From the NCBI RefSeq assembly GCF_009377345.1, contig NZ_WBSL01000004.1, positions 1 through 64,000 on the forward strand: a DNA stretch of 64,000 nt, given 5' to 3'. A program made the translations under genes and the position numbers. Source of the stretch: Deinococcus terrestris (GTDB lineage Bacteria > Deinococcota > Deinococci > Deinococcales > Deinococcaceae). The notes beneath the pieces were generated by a model that worked only from the letters and a program-made list of their open reading frames with translations, was not told the DNA's origin and made no database searches. Shown one piece after another: positions 25,984 through 43,593 of the stretch (position 1 is the stretch's first letter; each line of letters starts with the position of its first letter).

Positions 25984-27225
25984 ATGATCCAAGCCCGCAC
26001 CCTTCTTCTCGCGGGGCTGCTGCTGGGGACCGCGCACGCCCAGACGGCCCCGGAGCCCATGCCCCCGGTGGACGCTCCGGCACCCGTGGCCGAACCGGCT
26101 CCGGCGACCCCCGCGCCCGCTCCTGCCGCCGCACCCGCCCGCACCGCACCGCTGCTGATCACCGTGCAGGTAAATTACCCCGCCCTAATGAACGGCAAGA
26201 AGACCACCGTGCCCTTCGTCAGCACCCTGAACCTGCCCGGCGAACGGGTGGCGGTGCTGCGGCAGCGCGGCGTGGTCACCGAGAGTTTGGAGGCGGACCT
26301 GAAGACCTTTCTGGCCTCCCTCCCCGTGCAGGGGCAAGACGCCCGCTTCGAGAACCTCGGCACAGCGGGCTGGGCGGTCGTGCAGCGCAACGGGCTGAAG
26401 GTGGATACCGAGCAGACCCGCGCCAACGTTCTCACCGCGCTGAAAGACCCCCGCGCCGTGCGGGCGAACGTGGTCGTAACCGGGCAGGTCGCGCCGAAGC
26501 GGACGCTGGACTTCTTCGCGGGCAAGGGCATCACGGCGCACCTCGCCACCGGGGTCACCAACTACGCCGGAAGCAGCGCTGCCCGCATGACCAACATCCA
26601 TGTGGGCACCCGCAACTTTCAGGACCGCCTGTTTGAGGGCAAGACCTTCTCCTTTAACCAGTTTATTGGCACCGTCTCGGCGCGGGCGGGGTACGTGCCC
26701 GGCCTGATTATCGCCGGGGACCGCACCGAGACGGGCCTGGGCGGGGGCATCTGTCAGGTCAGCACGACCGCGTTCCGGGCGCTGTACGGGGCGGGCCTCC
26801 CGGTCGTGGAGCGGCACACGCACTCCTATCAGGTCCACTATTACCAGCCGCAGGGCCTCGACGCGGCGATCTACCAGCCCACCCTCGACCTGCGGTTCGC
26901 CAACGACACCGGCGGGGCGCTGTGGTTTCAGGCCGACTGGAACGACGCCGACGGCTACCTGGAAATCAGCGTGTTCGGCAAGGCCCGCGACTTCACGGTG
27001 GAACTGAGCCAGCCGAAGGTGCTCCGGACCGTGCCCTCCCCCGCCGACCGCCTGATTCGCAGCGCCAGCCTTAAGCCCGGCGAGCGCCGACAGGTGGACT
27101 GGGCGGCGCCCGGCGCCACGATGGAAGTGACGCGCAAACTGGTCCGGGGGGGCAAGGTCATTCGTCAGGATGTCCTGAAAAGCACGTACCGGCCCTGGCC
27201 CAACATTTATCTGGTCGGGCGCTGA
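25984..27225 (+). CDS. Secreted VanW family protein
   Basis: 413 residues with a signal peptide (residues 1-20, ending A-H-A-Q) and an Ala/Pro-rich linker. The C-terminal half is a VanW domain: [24 protein letters not shown], then E-R-H-T-H-S-Y-Q-V. VanW proteins are cell-envelope linked and of unknown reaction; despite the name this is not evidence of vancomycin resistance. GATACT 7 nt before the ATG suggests a leaderless mRNA. Confidence 0.9.
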   Translation: MIQARTLLLAGLLLGTAHAQTAPEPMPPVDAPAPVAEPAPATPAPAPAAAPARTAPLLITVQVNYPALMNGKKTTVPFVSTLNLPGERVAVLRQRGVVTESLEADLKTFLASLPVQGQDARFENLGTAGWAVVQRNGLKVDTEQTRANVLTALKDPRAVRANVVVTGQVAPKRTLDFFAGKGITAHLATGVTNYAGSSAARMTNIHVGTRNFQDRLFEGKTFSFNQFIGTVSARAGYVPGLIIAGDRTETGLGGGICQVSTTAFRALYGAGLPVVERHTHSYQVHYYQPQGLDAAIYQPTLDLRFANDTGGALWFQADWNDADGYLEISVFGKARDFTVELSQPKVLRTVPSPADRLIRSASLKPGERRQVDWAAPGATMEVTRKLVRGGKVIRQDVLKSTYRPWPNIYLVGR

Positions 27226-27232
27226 GGTTCAT

Positions 27233-27275
27233 GGGGAGAGGGGCGACCGTTGCTAGTACGGTCGCCCCTCTCCCC
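27233..27275. terminator. Bidirectional terminator, perfect 18-bp inverted repeat
   Basis: The arms 27233-27250 and 27258-27275 are exact reverse complements (core GAGGGGCGACCGT) around a 7-nt loop, between the convergent VanW gene and parB. It is the longest perfect hairpin I saw in the window. Confidence 0.85.
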
Positions 27276-27283
27276 TCTCGCGG

Positions 27284-28118
27284 TCATTCCTCCGACGCGT
27301 AGCCCAGCAGTTCTAGCAGGCGGTCCAGTTCCTCGCGGGAGGCGAAGCTCAGCTCCACGCGGCCCTTGTCCTCACCCGTGATGCGGACCCTCGTACCAGT
27401 GCGGCGGCTCAGCGCCAGTTCAACCTGACGGTGGGCGCGGGGCGGATTGACTGGAATGGGGACAGTGGCGGTGCGGGCCCCGCGTTTCAAGGCTTCGGCC
27501 TCCCGGACGCTGAGGCGGCGGGTGCGAATCTCGCCTAGCGCCCACAAGCGGTCCGCTTCTGGTTGCGCGAGCACCGCGCGGGCGTGTCCGGCGCTGATCT
27601 CGCCGCCCTCCAGCGCCCGCAGCGCCTCGCCTGGCAGGGTCAGCAGCCGCAGGGCGTTGGAGACGGTCGAGCGGCCCTTACCGACCGCCCGCGCCACCCC
27701 CTCCTGATTCAGCCCCTGTTCCAGCAACGTCTGGTAGGCCCGCGCTTCTTCCAGCGGCCCCAGGTCCTCGCGCTGGAGGTTCTCGATGATGGCAATTTCC
27801 AGCGCCTCACGGTCCCCGAGGTCGCGGATGATCGCAGGGACCTCGGCCAGCCCGGCGAGTTGCGAGGCCCGCCAGCGCCGCTCACCCGCTACGATCTCGA
27901 AGTTTTCGCCGCGCGGACGCAGCAGCAGGGGCTGGAGAACGCCCTTCTCGCGGATGCTCCCGGCCAGTTCCGCCAGCGCCTCCGGTTCGAAGACCTGCCG
28001 GGGCTGGTAGGCCGCCTGCACGATGCGGGCAATGGGGACGGTCTGCACCCCTCCCCCGCCCGGCGCGTCCGCCGCAGGTTGAGGCTTACTCAGCAGCGCG
28101 TCAAGGCCCCGCCCCAGG

Positions 28119-28135
<17 letters not shown>
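27284..28135 (-). CDS. parB: Chromosome partitioning protein ParB
   Basis: 283 residues. It has the ParB N-terminal CTP-binding domain ([24 protein letters not shown]), the central helix-turn-helix that reads parS ([23 protein letters not shown]) and a C-terminal dimer domain. It should bind the three parS sites at 29.7-31.5 kb. The GTG start has an excellent GGAGGTGAT upstream and overlaps parA by 17 bp. Confidence 0.97.
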
Positions 28136-29599
<1,464 letters not shown>

Positions 29600-29668
29600 A
29601 GGCTGCGCCTACCTGTCTGTTCATTCATCACCGGGGCATGCTAGCTCTGCAAAGCTGGGACAGGACCA

Positions 29669-31477
<1,809 letters not shown>

Positions 31478-31539
31478 CGGGAAGGAGTGTAGAGCGGCGG
31501 CCTCCCGCCCACACGGGGACAGCTCACGGTGCCGTGAAC

Positions 31540-31553
31540 GTTTCACGTGAAAC
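31540..31553. promoter_or_regulatory. parS site 3
   Basis: Perfect GTTTCACGTGAAAC, 62 bp upstream of the mnmG start in the gap shared with the divergent branched-chain dehydrogenase operon, 1264 bp from site 2. Confidence 0.95.
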
Positions 31554-31699
31554 TTGAACCCTGTCCGGCTGAGGTGCCCCCACCATTCGGCGGCACAGCT
31601 GCATGGTCTAGAATCCAAACGAGCGTTAGGTCAATGTGTTCCGCGTCCGGTGCCGCGCCCCCCAGGGGCTCCCCGGTCCTGCCGCTCAGGAGGCCCCTC

Positions 31700-32817
31700 A
31701 TGATTCAGCCGTTCACGTCTGACCCCCTGCGCTGGGTGTCTGAAGACGGCCAACCAATCCGGGAACTTCCCGCCCGGTTCACGCCCGAGCTGCTGCGTGA
31801 ACTGCACCGCCAGATGGTACGGGCGCGGGAGTTCGACAAGAAGCTCGTCACCCTCTTGCGGCAGGGCCGCACCACCTTCTATGCCCAGGCCAGCGGCATG
31901 GAGGCCACCCAGGTGGGCCTTGCCCACTCGCTGCGGGTGGGGCACGACTGGGTCTGGCCCTACTACCGCGACCATACGCTGGGGCTGGCGATGGGCGTCT
32001 CGATGCTGGACATCGTGAGCCAATGCCTGGGCACCAACTCTGACCTGTGCCGGGGCCGTCAGATGCCGCACCACTTCGGGGTGGCCGACAAGCGCTTCGT
32101 GTCCATCTCCTCGTCCATCGCGTCGCAGGTGCCGCCCGCAGCGGGCACGGCGATGGCCCAGAAGTACCTCGGCACAGACGAGATCACCGTCTGCACCTTC
32201 GGGGACGGGGCGACCAGCGAGGGAGACTGGCACGCGGGGCTGAACATGGCCGGGGCCTCCGGGGCGCCCTGCCTGTTCGTTTGCGAGAACAATCAGTGGG
32301 CGATCAGCACCCACCTGCGCGAGCAGACCGCCAGCGAGACGATCCACATCAAGGCCAAGGCGTACGGCATGCCCGGCTACTACGTGGACGGCAACGACAT
32401 CGTGGCGGTCATGGAAGTGATGGGGCACGTGGCCGAGCGGGTCCGCGCAGGGGAAGGTCCCGCCCTCGTCGAGTGCCTGACCTACCGCATCGGTTCGCAC
32501 TCCAACGCAGACGCGGACGCCGAGAAGCACTACCGCACCCGCGAGGAGGTGGCCGAGTGGGAGGCCCGTGACCCCATCACCCGCGTGGAGCGGCTGCTGG
32601 AGCACCTCGGGGCGCCCATCGACCCGCAGGAGATCCGTGACCTCGTGGCTGCGACCCACCGCGAAGTGGACGAGGCCGTCCTGACCGCCGAGGCGACCGG
32701 GCAGCCGGGCTGGGAAATCATGTTCGAGGACGTGTACGGGGACAAGCCGGTTCACCTGGAGCTTCAAGAAGACTTCCTGCGGGCTGAGCAGGGCACGGCG
32801 ACGACGGGAGGCCGCGC

Positions 32818-32821
<4 letters not shown>
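31700..32821 (+). CDS. Branched-chain 2-oxoacid dehydrogenase E1 component, alpha subunit
   Basis: 373 residues. Thiamine-diphosphate motif G-D-G-A-T-S-E-G-D ... C-E-N-N-Q, and [14 protein letters not shown]-x-H, V-P-P-A-A-G, all close to what I recall of the Thermus thermophilus branched-chain E1 alpha. With E1 beta and E2 it oxidatively decarboxylates branched 2-oxoacids to acyl-CoA primers for branched fatty acids; a pyruvate role is less likely but possible. AGGAGG 6 nt before the ATG. It overlaps E1 beta by ATGA. Confidence 0.92.
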
Positions 32822-33840
<1,019 letters not shown>

Positions 33841-33853
33841 TGCCGGGAGAGCC

Positions 33854-34087
33854 GTGAAGCCTGACGTCTGGCGCTGGGTGCTGGGCGCCCTGGGTCTGGC
33901 GATCGGCTTCACGGTGTATCCCCTGCTGGGGCGGCTGCGGGAGCCGTGGCCGGACCTCTTGGCCGGAGCGGCCTTCATGGCGCTGGGCGCGGCGGCGTGG
34001 CGTTACGCGCAGGGCGACCGCTTCATCCAGGGGGTGGCCGCTGTGCTGGCGCTGTACGGCCTGGCCCGCATCCTCTTTCTTCGCTGA
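33854..34087 (+). CDS. Small membrane protein within the dehydrogenase operon
   Basis: 77 residues beginning with GTG, with two or three hydrophobic segments (L-G-A-L-G-L-A-I-G-F-T-V-Y-P-L-L and A-A-F-M-A-L-G-A-A-A-W) and a very short tail. It sits between E1 beta and E2, with 13-bp and 34-bp gaps, and is probably cotranscribed. I know of no such component of 2-oxoacid dehydrogenases and do not recognise the family. Confidence 0.65.
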   Translation: MKPDVWRWVLGALGLAIGFTVYPLLGRLREPWPDLLAGAAFMALGAAAWRYAQGDRFIQGVAAVLALYGLARILFLR

Positions 34088-34121
34088 CTGTTGTCCACCT
34101 TATTTTCTGCCGAGGTAACAC

Positions 34122-35705
<1,584 letters not shown>

Positions 35706-35724
35706 CACCCACCCCACCTCCATC

Positions 35725-35758
35725 GGTCAGCCCTCCCCGGCTGGCCGCTTTGCTTTTC
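35725..35758 (+). terminator. Terminator of the dehydrogenase operon
   Basis: GGTCAGCC and GGCTGGCC form an 8-bp stem (one U-G pair) with a 6-nt loop, followed by GCTTTGCTTTT, 20 nt after the E2 stop. Confidence 0.7.
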
Positions 35759-35877
35759 AAAGCGTGAACGGAGGGTCAGGGGCGGGTCACGGGGGCGTCA
35801 GCTTGAGGGACTAGGGTACGAGGTCATGGGGTCCTGGCCCACGGGCACGGACTGCCGGATTGGATAGAGTGACTGTG

Positions 35878-36297
35878 ATGACCCGCTTGCTGACCCTCGC
35901 CACCCTGCTGCTGCTGACCCTGGTCTCCGGGGCCGGGGCGCTGAAGCTGCGGGTGTTCGACCCGGAGTTGCAACTGAACCTGGGCTACGGCGAAAGCAGC
36001 GGGGGCCGTATGACCGTGCAGCTTGTCCGGAACTACAGCGGCCCCGTGGTGCTGCTGTTTTCCCGCAGTGAAGACGAACGCAACGAGGGCCTGTTCCTGA
36101 ACCTCCAGCCGCGCTACCTCGGCACCCTCAAGGCCGGGCAGCTCACGGTGGAGGTCGGCAACACCGAGCAGACCCTGACCCGCTTCCTGAGCGGCCTGAA
36201 GCTCTCGCTGACGCTCCAGCCCGTGAGCCAGAGCTTCACGCTGCCGGGCCTGCGGACGACCCTCACGGAGAAGACCGCCCCCGAAGGAGGCCGCTGA
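35878..36297 (+). CDS. Exported hypothetical protein preceding a two-component system
   Basis: 139 residues with a signal peptide ([16 protein letters not shown]) and a beta-rich mature part ([17 protein letters not shown]). The stop is followed directly by the response-regulator ATG (TGAATG), so it is in that operon and may be a periplasmic partner of the kinase. Upstream in-frame GTGs and a TTG exist; the ATG is chosen because it begins the signal peptide. Family not recognised. Confidence 0.75.
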   Translation: MTRLLTLATLLLLTLVSGAGALKLRVFDPELQLNLGYGESSGGRMTVQLVRNYSGPVVLLFSRSEDERNEGLFLNLQPRYLGTLKAGQLTVEVGNTEQTLTRFLSGLKLSLTLQPVSQSFTLPGLRTTLTEKTAPEGGR

Positions 36298-36960
<663 letters not shown>

Positions 36961-36996
36961 GCCCCCTGTTTGAGCCCGTCATGCCCGCCGACTCTT

Positions 36997-37024
36997 GCCC
37001 CCCCCAGCCCGACGTGGGGGGGGC
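36997..37024 (+). other. GC hairpin between response regulator and kinase
   Basis: GCCCCCCCC (36997-37005) and GGGGGGGGC (37016-37024) form a perfect 9-bp stem with a 10-nt loop, 9 nt before the kinase Shine-Dalgarno. No U-run follows, so it more likely tunes mRNA decay or kinase translation than terminates. Confidence 0.5.
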
Positions 37025-37045
37025 TTGTCGTCAGGAGGACGTGGA

Positions 37046-38428
37046 GTGACCCGCCCCGCCCCCCTCCAGTCGGCCCGCGTGGCGTGGCGGCACAGCCTGC
37101 GCTTCCGGCTGGCGCTGGCGTACACGCTGCTGGCAACGGTGGTGATCGGCCTGGTAGGGGTGGGTATCCTGACCCTGCTGCTGCGCGGCATGGACGAGCA
37201 GTTTCAGGCCCGGCTGGAAGACCGCGCCGCCGCGACCGCCGAGCGGCTGTCGGTGCCCGAACTGTCGCTGGGCCAGAAGCCGCCACCCATCAGCGGCTAC
37301 ACCGCCCTGCTGGACGACGAGAACCGGGTCATTCAGGCGTCCCCAATCCTGCAACTGAAGCTGGGCGACCCCTTTCCGTACGCCGGGGAGACCAGTTTTT
37401 TCATCCTGGGGACGCCGATGCGGGCCGCGACCAGTCCGGTGGAGGACTTCGGCACCGTGTGGGTGGCCCTGCCCGAAGACGACCTCGTGAATGCCCGCGA
37501 GAGTGCGACCCGCGCCCTGCTGCTCGCGCTGCTGCTGACCCCCGGCCTGATGTTGATCGTGGGCTGGTGGGTGGGGCGGCGGGCGCTGGCGGACCTCAGC
37601 GAGGCGGCGGACCTCGCCGACCGCATCGACCCTACCCGCAGCGTGGCGACCCTGCCGCTGCCGGAGCGGGAGGACGAGGTGCACCGCCTGCTCGCGGCGC
37701 TCAACCGCCTGCTGGTGCGAATCGAGGCGGTGCAGGCCCGCGAGAAGCAACTGCTGGGGCAGATCGTGCACGAACTGGGCGCCCCGCTGACCGTGCTGCG
37801 GGCCAGCCTGACCCGCGCGACTGAGCGCTCGGGCGACCCCGAGGTGGCCCGCGCCGCGCTGGTGGCCGACGAGCTGACCTTTACCACCCAGGACCTGATG
37901 CAGCTCGCGCGGGGGCAACTGGAAATGAAGGTCGCGTGGCACTTCATCCCGGCGGCGACCCTGCACGGACGGCTCGACCGCCTGGTGCCGGGGACGACCT
38001 TCGCGGGCGACTGGGGCGGGATGCTGCTGTGCGACCCCGACCGCCTGACCCAGGCACTGCGCAACCTGCTCGCCAACGCCCGCCGCGCCGCCGGACCGGA
38101 GGGCGAGGTCACACTGACCCTGCGTGAGACGTCCGAACAGGTCACCTTTACCGTGCAGGACAACGGCCCCGGCCTCCCGCCCGAGCTGGGCGAGCGCATC
38201 TTCGAGCCCTTTGTCAGTGGCAGCGGCTCCAGCGGCCTGGGCCTGAGCGTGTCGCGGCAGATCGCGGCGCTGCACGGCGGCACCCTGACAGCGGGCAACG
38301 CGCCAGGGGGCGGCGCCGAGTTTGTCCTGACCCTGCCGGGACCGGAACTGGGCGACGAGGAAGACGAGGTGAGCGCCGCCGACCACCCCGAGGACACCCC
38401 CATCGGGGCGGGTGCCCCCGCGTCCTGA
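37046..38428 (+). CDS. Membrane sensor histidine kinase
   Basis: 460 residues from the GTG at 37046, which has AGGAGG 7 nt upstream. Helix at about 21-46, periplasmic domain of ~105 residues, second helix at about 155-178, HAMP, then the dimerisation domain with phosphoacceptor H242 (I-V-H-E-L-G-A-P-L) and an HATPase domain ([23 protein letters not shown]). H-E-L-G-A-P replaces the common H-E-L-R-T-P. The stimulus is unknown. Confidence 0.93.
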   Translation: MTRPAPLQSARVAWRHSLRFRLALAYTLLATVVIGLVGVGILTLLLRGMDEQFQARLEDRAAATAERLSVPELSLGQKPPPISGYTALLDDENRVIQASPILQLKLGDPFPYAGETSFFILGTPMRAATSPVEDFGTVWVALPEDDLVNARESATRALLLALLLTPGLMLIVGWWVGRRALADLSEAADLADRIDPTRSVATLPLPEREDEVHRLLAALNRLLVRIEAVQAREKQLLGQIVHELGAPLTVLRASLTRATERSGDPEVARAALVADELTFTTQDLMQLARGQLEMKVAWHFIPAATLHGRLDRLVPGTTFAGDWGGMLLCDPDRLTQALRNLLANARRAAGPEGEVTLTLRETSEQVTFTVQDNGPGLPPELGERIFEPFVSGSGSSGLGLSVSRQIAALHGGTLTAGNAPGGGAEFVLTLPGPELGDEEDEVSAADHPEDTPIGAGAPAS

Positions 38429-38457
38429 CGGGCGGGCGGGGGCCTTATTCTCCGGGG

Positions 38458-39546
38458 GTGACCGCCCTCGCCGACTCCGCCGCAGCCCAGGCTGAACTGC
38501 TCGCGCTGCTGACCCTGCGCTTCACGCCCGCGCTGGGGCCGCGCCGCACCGAGAGCCTGCGGCGGCACTTCGGCTCGGCGGAAGCGGCCCTCGCGGCTCC
38601 TCTGACCGCATTGCGGGCGGTGCCGGGGCTGGAGGCCAAGACGGTCGCTGCCATCGGCACGCCCAAGCCCCGCGAGCAGGCCGAGGCCGAATGGCGCAAG
38701 GCCCAGGCTGGGGGCGTGACCCTGCTGGGGCGCGGGCTGCCCGGCTACCCGGAGGCCCTCGAAGCCCTGGGCGATCCCCCGGCGGTGCTCTGGGTCTTCG
38801 GCGACTTGCCCGACCTCCCGGCGGTGCCCCGCGCGGTGGGGATCGTGGGGACGCGGGGCGCGAGTCCGCACGCCCTCGCGTTGACCCGCGACCTCGCCGC
38901 CGACCTCGCGCGGGCCGGGGTGGTCGTGGTCAGCGGTCTGGCCCGCGGCATCGACACCGAGGCGCACCGGGCGGCGGTGGACGCCGGAGGCCTGAGCATC
39001 GGCGTGCTGGGCAGCGCGGTCAACCACATCTACCCCGGCGAGAACACGGGACTGGCCCGGCGCCTCACCCTGGTCAGCGAGTACCCGCTGGGCACCGGCC
39101 CCGCCCAGCACCATTTTCCGGCCCGCAACCGCCTGATCGCGGCGCTCTCGGCGGGCGTGGTGGTCGTGGAGGGCGAACTCAAGAGCGGCAGCCTGATCAC
39201 CGCCACCCACGCGCTGGAATGCGGGCGCACCGTCTTCGCGGTGCCGGGCCGCGCCGGGGACCCCCGTGCCGCCGGGCCGCACCGATTGCTGCGCGAGGGA
39301 GCGGTCCTCACCGAGACAGCCGCCGACATGCTGGCCGAGCTGGGCTGGGAGGAAGGCCCCGCTGTCCCCGCCCCCGACCTCCCGCCCGAGCAGGCCCGCG
39401 TGTACGCGGCGCTGAACGCCCCCGCCACCCTCGACGACCTGCGCGGGGCGACCGGCCTGGGCCTCGCGGAACTCCAGACGGCGTTGGTAATGCTGCACCT
39501 GATGGGCCTGACCGAGGAGGTCGGCGGGCGCTGGACCCGGCGGTAG
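38458..39546 (+). CDS. dprA: DNA processing protein DprA
   Basis: 362 residues. An N-terminal helix-hairpin-helix-like region, then the Rossmann domain with [42 protein letters not shown] and a C-terminal winged helix. DprA loads RecA on incoming ssDNA in natural transformation, which deinococci perform. The GTG start has TATTCT 7 nt upstream, leaderless type. Confidence 0.95.
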   Translation: MTALADSAAAQAELLALLTLRFTPALGPRRTESLRRHFGSAEAALAAPLTALRAVPGLEAKTVAAIGTPKPREQAEAEWRKAQAGGVTLLGRGLPGYPEALEALGDPPAVLWVFGDLPDLPAVPRAVGIVGTRGASPHALALTRDLAADLARAGVVVVSGLARGIDTEAHRAAVDAGGLSIGVLGSAVNHIYPGENTGLARRLTLVSEYPLGTGPAQHHFPARNRLIAALSAGVVVVEGELKSGSLITATHALECGRTVFAVPGRAGDPRAAGPHRLLREGAVLTETAADMLAELGWEEGPAVPAPDLPPEQARVYAALNAPATLDDLRGATGLGLAELQTALVMLHLMGLTEEVGGRWTRR

Positions 39547-39558
39547 GGGAGGGGAGAG

Positions 39559-39828
39559 GTGAGCCTGACGGACGCGGAGGCGCGGGTTCTCCTGGCCCTG
39601 CGAGTCGGTGCCGACCTCCTCCGGCACCTGCGGCAGACCGGGCGCGGCCCCTACTACACCCTGGCGGGGCGGCGGCTGAGCGTGGTTACCGTGAAGGGGC
39701 TGGAGGGGCGGGGATTCATCACCTTGGAGGGTGGCCCCGGACAGGCCAGGGCGACGTATGCCCTCACCGAACGGGGCGAGGCGGCGCTGGCGGGGTGGGA
39801 GGAGAAGCGGCCCCTCGACCTGCCCTGA
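39559..39828 (+). CDS. Small winged-helix protein
   Basis: 89 residues beginning with [19 protein letters not shown] followed by [13 protein letters not shown] and [13 protein letters not shown] is a helix, recognition helix and wing, as in short MarR/PadR-like regulators. It follows dprA by 12 bp, with GGGGAGAGGT upstream, and is likely cotranscribed. Confidence 0.72.
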   Translation: MSLTDAEARVLLALRVGADLLRHLRQTGRGPYYTLAGRRLSVVTVKGLEGRGFITLEGGPGQARATYALTERGEAALAGWEEKRPLDLP

Positions 39829-39883
39829 GCCTGAACGGTGCACCCCCTAGCCGCACCCTTTCGCGCCGTGGAATGCTGCCCCC

Positions 39884-40873
39884 ATGACACCACAGGGGAT
39901 GAACGTGCTGGTGCTGGGCGGAACCCAGTTCGTGGGGCGGCATATCGTGGAGGCGCTGCTCTCGGCCGGGCATCGGGTCGCGGTGTTCACGCGGGGGCGC
40001 ACCCCCGACGAGCTGCCGGAGACGGTCGAGCGCCTCCACGGCGACCGCAACGGTGGCGGCGAGGGCCTGACCGCGCTCGCGGACCGCACCTGGGACGCCT
40101 GTGTGGACGTGAGCGGCTACACGCCCCGGCAGGTGCGGGCCAGCGCCGAGGCCCTGCGCGGGTCGGTGGGCCGCTACGTCTTCGTCAGCACCGTGAGCGT
40201 ATACGCCGAGCAGGGCCGCCACCCTATCCGCGAGGATGATCCTCGGTTTCCTCCTGCCGCCGAGGACGTGACGGCAGTGACTGGGGAGACCTATGGACCG
40301 CTGAAAGTCACCTGCGAGGACATCGTGGGGGAGGTCTACGGCGAGCGGGCGACCCTGCTTCGCCCGCAGATCGTGGCTGGATCCTACGACCCCACCGGGC
40401 GCTACACGTACTGGGTGGACCGGGTGGCACAGGGGGGCCGTTTCCTGGCGCCGGGGGACGGCTCGGACTCCGTGCAGGTCATCGACGCCCGCGACCTCGC
40501 ACAGTTCACCGTCATGGTGCTGGAAGGAGACGTGCCGGGTGTGTTCAACCTCGCCGGGCCGCGTCTGGAGTGGCGCAAATTCGTGGACGTGGTGGGGAAG
40601 GCGACCGGAGCGGATGCTGAACCTGTTTGGGTGGACGCGGCCACACTGGAGGCGCAGGGCATCGGCTGGAATGAGTTGCCCATTTACGTCCCGGCGAACG
40701 GCGAGCAGGGCGGCCTGATGGACGTGAGCAATGAACGGGCGCGGGCGGCGGGCCTGACCCTGACAGATCCCCTCACAACGGCCCGTGACACCCGCGCCTG
40801 GAGCGCCGGGAGCCCGCAAAAGGGCTTCCTGACCCCCGAGCGCGAGGCGGCGGTGCTCGCCGGGCGGGGGTAA
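39884..40873 (+). CDS. NAD-dependent epimerase/dehydratase family protein
   Basis: 329 residues of the extended short-chain dehydrogenase fold. The nucleotide motif is V-L-G-G-T-Q-F-V-G-R-H, and F-V-S-T-V-S-V-Y-A and Y-G-P-L-K follow (the usual Y-x-x-x-K is Y-G-P-L-K). The protein resembles the CSP41/UDP-sugar isomerase-like group; substrate unknown. A second ATG five codons in (MNVLVLGG) is an alternative start. Confidence 0.85.
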   Translation: MTPQGMNVLVLGGTQFVGRHIVEALLSAGHRVAVFTRGRTPDELPETVERLHGDRNGGGEGLTALADRTWDACVDVSGYTPRQVRASAEALRGSVGRYVFVSTVSVYAEQGRHPIREDDPRFPPAAEDVTAVTGETYGPLKVTCEDIVGEVYGERATLLRPQIVAGSYDPTGRYTYWVDRVAQGGRFLAPGDGSDSVQVIDARDLAQFTVMVLEGDVPGVFNLAGPRLEWRKFVDVVGKATGADAEPVWVDAATLEAQGIGWNELPIYVPANGEQGGLMDVSNERARAAGLTLTDPLTTARDTRAWSAGSPQKGFLTPEREAAVLAGRG

Positions 40874-40877
40874 CGCC

Positions 40878-41804
40878 GTGAGTGTGGGCGGCCTCAGTCC
40901 CGGCCTGACGCTGGTGTGGGAGCGGGCCGTCGGCATCGCCCGCAGCCTGGTCGCGGCGCTGCCCAACATCGTGGTGGCGCTGCTGGTCTTCGGGCTGTTC
41001 TGGCTGCTGTCGCGGGTGCTGGTGGGTCTGCTGAAACGGGTGCTGCGGCGAGCGGGGCAGTCGCCCTACGTAGGGCGGGCGCTGGGGCAGGTCGTGGAGG
41101 TCGTGGTGCTGGCGGTGGGCGTGCTGGTCGCCGCGACGATCATCTTTCCCACCCTCAACGCCGCCACGCTCTTCGGCACGCTGGGCTTTACCAGCGTCGC
41201 CATCGGCTTCGCGTTCAAGGACATCTTCCAGAACCTGCTCGCGGGGTTGCTGATCCTGATTACGCGGCCGTTCCGCATCGGGGACCAGATTATCAGCGGC
41301 GCGACCGAGGGCACGGTAGAGGACATTCAGGTGCGGGCCACGGTCGTCCGCACCTACGACAACCGCAAGGTGGTGATTCCCAACAGCGACCTGTTTACCG
41401 GGCGGGTGACGGTGAACACCGCCTTCGAGAAGCGGAGCGTGAGCCTACCCCTGACGCTGCCCCACGGCACGGACCTGGAGCAGGCGCGGACGCTGCTGGT
41501 GGGGGCCGCGCGGGGGGTGCCGGACCTCGCCGAGGACCCGCCCCCCAGCGTGGTGCTGACCGACCTGAACTCCGGCGGCCTGACCCTCAGCCTGCGCTAC
41601 TGGGTCAGTCCCACCCAGCGCCGCGAGGTGACTGCCACCACCGACGAGGTGCTCACCGCTGTCCACGCCCGGCTGCGGGAGGCGGGCGTGAACCTCGCGC
41701 CGCCGCCGGGGGTCGCCCTGGAAGGGGTGCCCGGCCGCCCCCTGCGCGTGCAGGTGGAGGGAGGGGCCGGGGAGGCCAGTGGTATGCTGGCCGCGCAAGA
41801 CTGA
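40878..41804 (+). CDS. MscS-family mechanosensitive channel
   Basis: 308 residues with three membrane helices; the pore helix and the start of the vestibule domain are seen in G-F-A-F-K-D-I-F-Q-N-L-L-A-G-L-L-I-L-I-T-R-P-F and V-V-I-P-N-S-D. It opens under hypo-osmotic stress. It starts with GTG 4 bp after the epimerase and ends 21 bp before dnaA. Confidence 0.92.
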   Translation: MSVGGLSPGLTLVWERAVGIARSLVAALPNIVVALLVFGLFWLLSRVLVGLLKRVLRRAGQSPYVGRALGQVVEVVVLAVGVLVAATIIFPTLNAATLFGTLGFTSVAIGFAFKDIFQNLLAGLLILITRPFRIGDQIISGATEGTVEDIQVRATVVRTYDNRKVVIPNSDLFTGRVTVNTAFEKRSVSLPLTLPHGTDLEQARTLLVGAARGVPDLAEDPPPSVVLTDLNSGGLTLSLRYWVSPTQRREVTATTDEVLTAVHARLREAGVNLAPPPGVALEGVPGRPLRVQVEGGAGEASGMLAAQD

Positions 41805-41825
41805 GCGGCCAGGCTCGAGGGGGAG

Positions 41826-43211
<1,386 letters not shown>

Positions 43212-43593
43212 TCTCATGATTAGTTACGTCACAGGGCAAATAAGTTCCAAATTCCGTTCCAAAAGGGTGTGCGAGCTTTCACGATCTGTGGACAAGGTTG
43301 TGGATAACCTCCAAAACCTGTGGATAAGTCGCCCTTTTCTGTGGATAAAATTGTGGATAAGTAGAGTAGTTATCCACAGGCGAAAAGGGGCTGTGGAAAA
43401 CCCCCCGAGTTATCCACAGGTTATCCACAGCTTTTCGAGTTTTCCACAACCCGCCTGTGGATAACTTTTCCGCGCTGGGCGCGGTCCGAGGTGAGTTTTC
43501 CACATTATCCACAGGCCCTACTACTACTACTACTAATTTATTAATTTCTAGAAGACAGAAAAAGATAGACCCCTCCAGGGGGAAAGGTGGAAG
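43212..43593. other. oriC: Chromosomal origin of replication, oriC (dnaA-dnaN intergenic)
   Basis: The 382-bp gap holds nine perfect DnaA boxes. As TGTGGATAA they begin at 43299, 43319, 43340, 43352 and 43456; as TTATCCACA at 43370, 43410, 43421 and 43505. Four one-mismatch or near boxes begin at 43287, 43392, 43440 and 43496. The last perfect box (43505-43513) is followed by a GC step, six CTA repeats (43518-43535) and an AT-rich stretch (43536-43562), i.e. a DnaA-trio plus unwinding element next to dnaN. Confidence 0.97.
43518..43535 (+). repeat. DnaA-trio: six tandem CTA repeats at oriC
   Basis: Six CTA units read on the complement as 3'-GAT-5' trinucleotides, the DnaA-trio element on which DnaA filaments form on single strands. 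It follows box 43505-43513 after a GGCC step (43514-43517) and leads into an AT-rich tract, the order described for bacterial basal unwinding systems. Confidence 0.85.

Noticed and set aside
25984..27225. Vancomycin resistance from the VanW domain
   Set aside because: VanW proteins occur widely outside resistance clusters, and no vanHAX genes are present.
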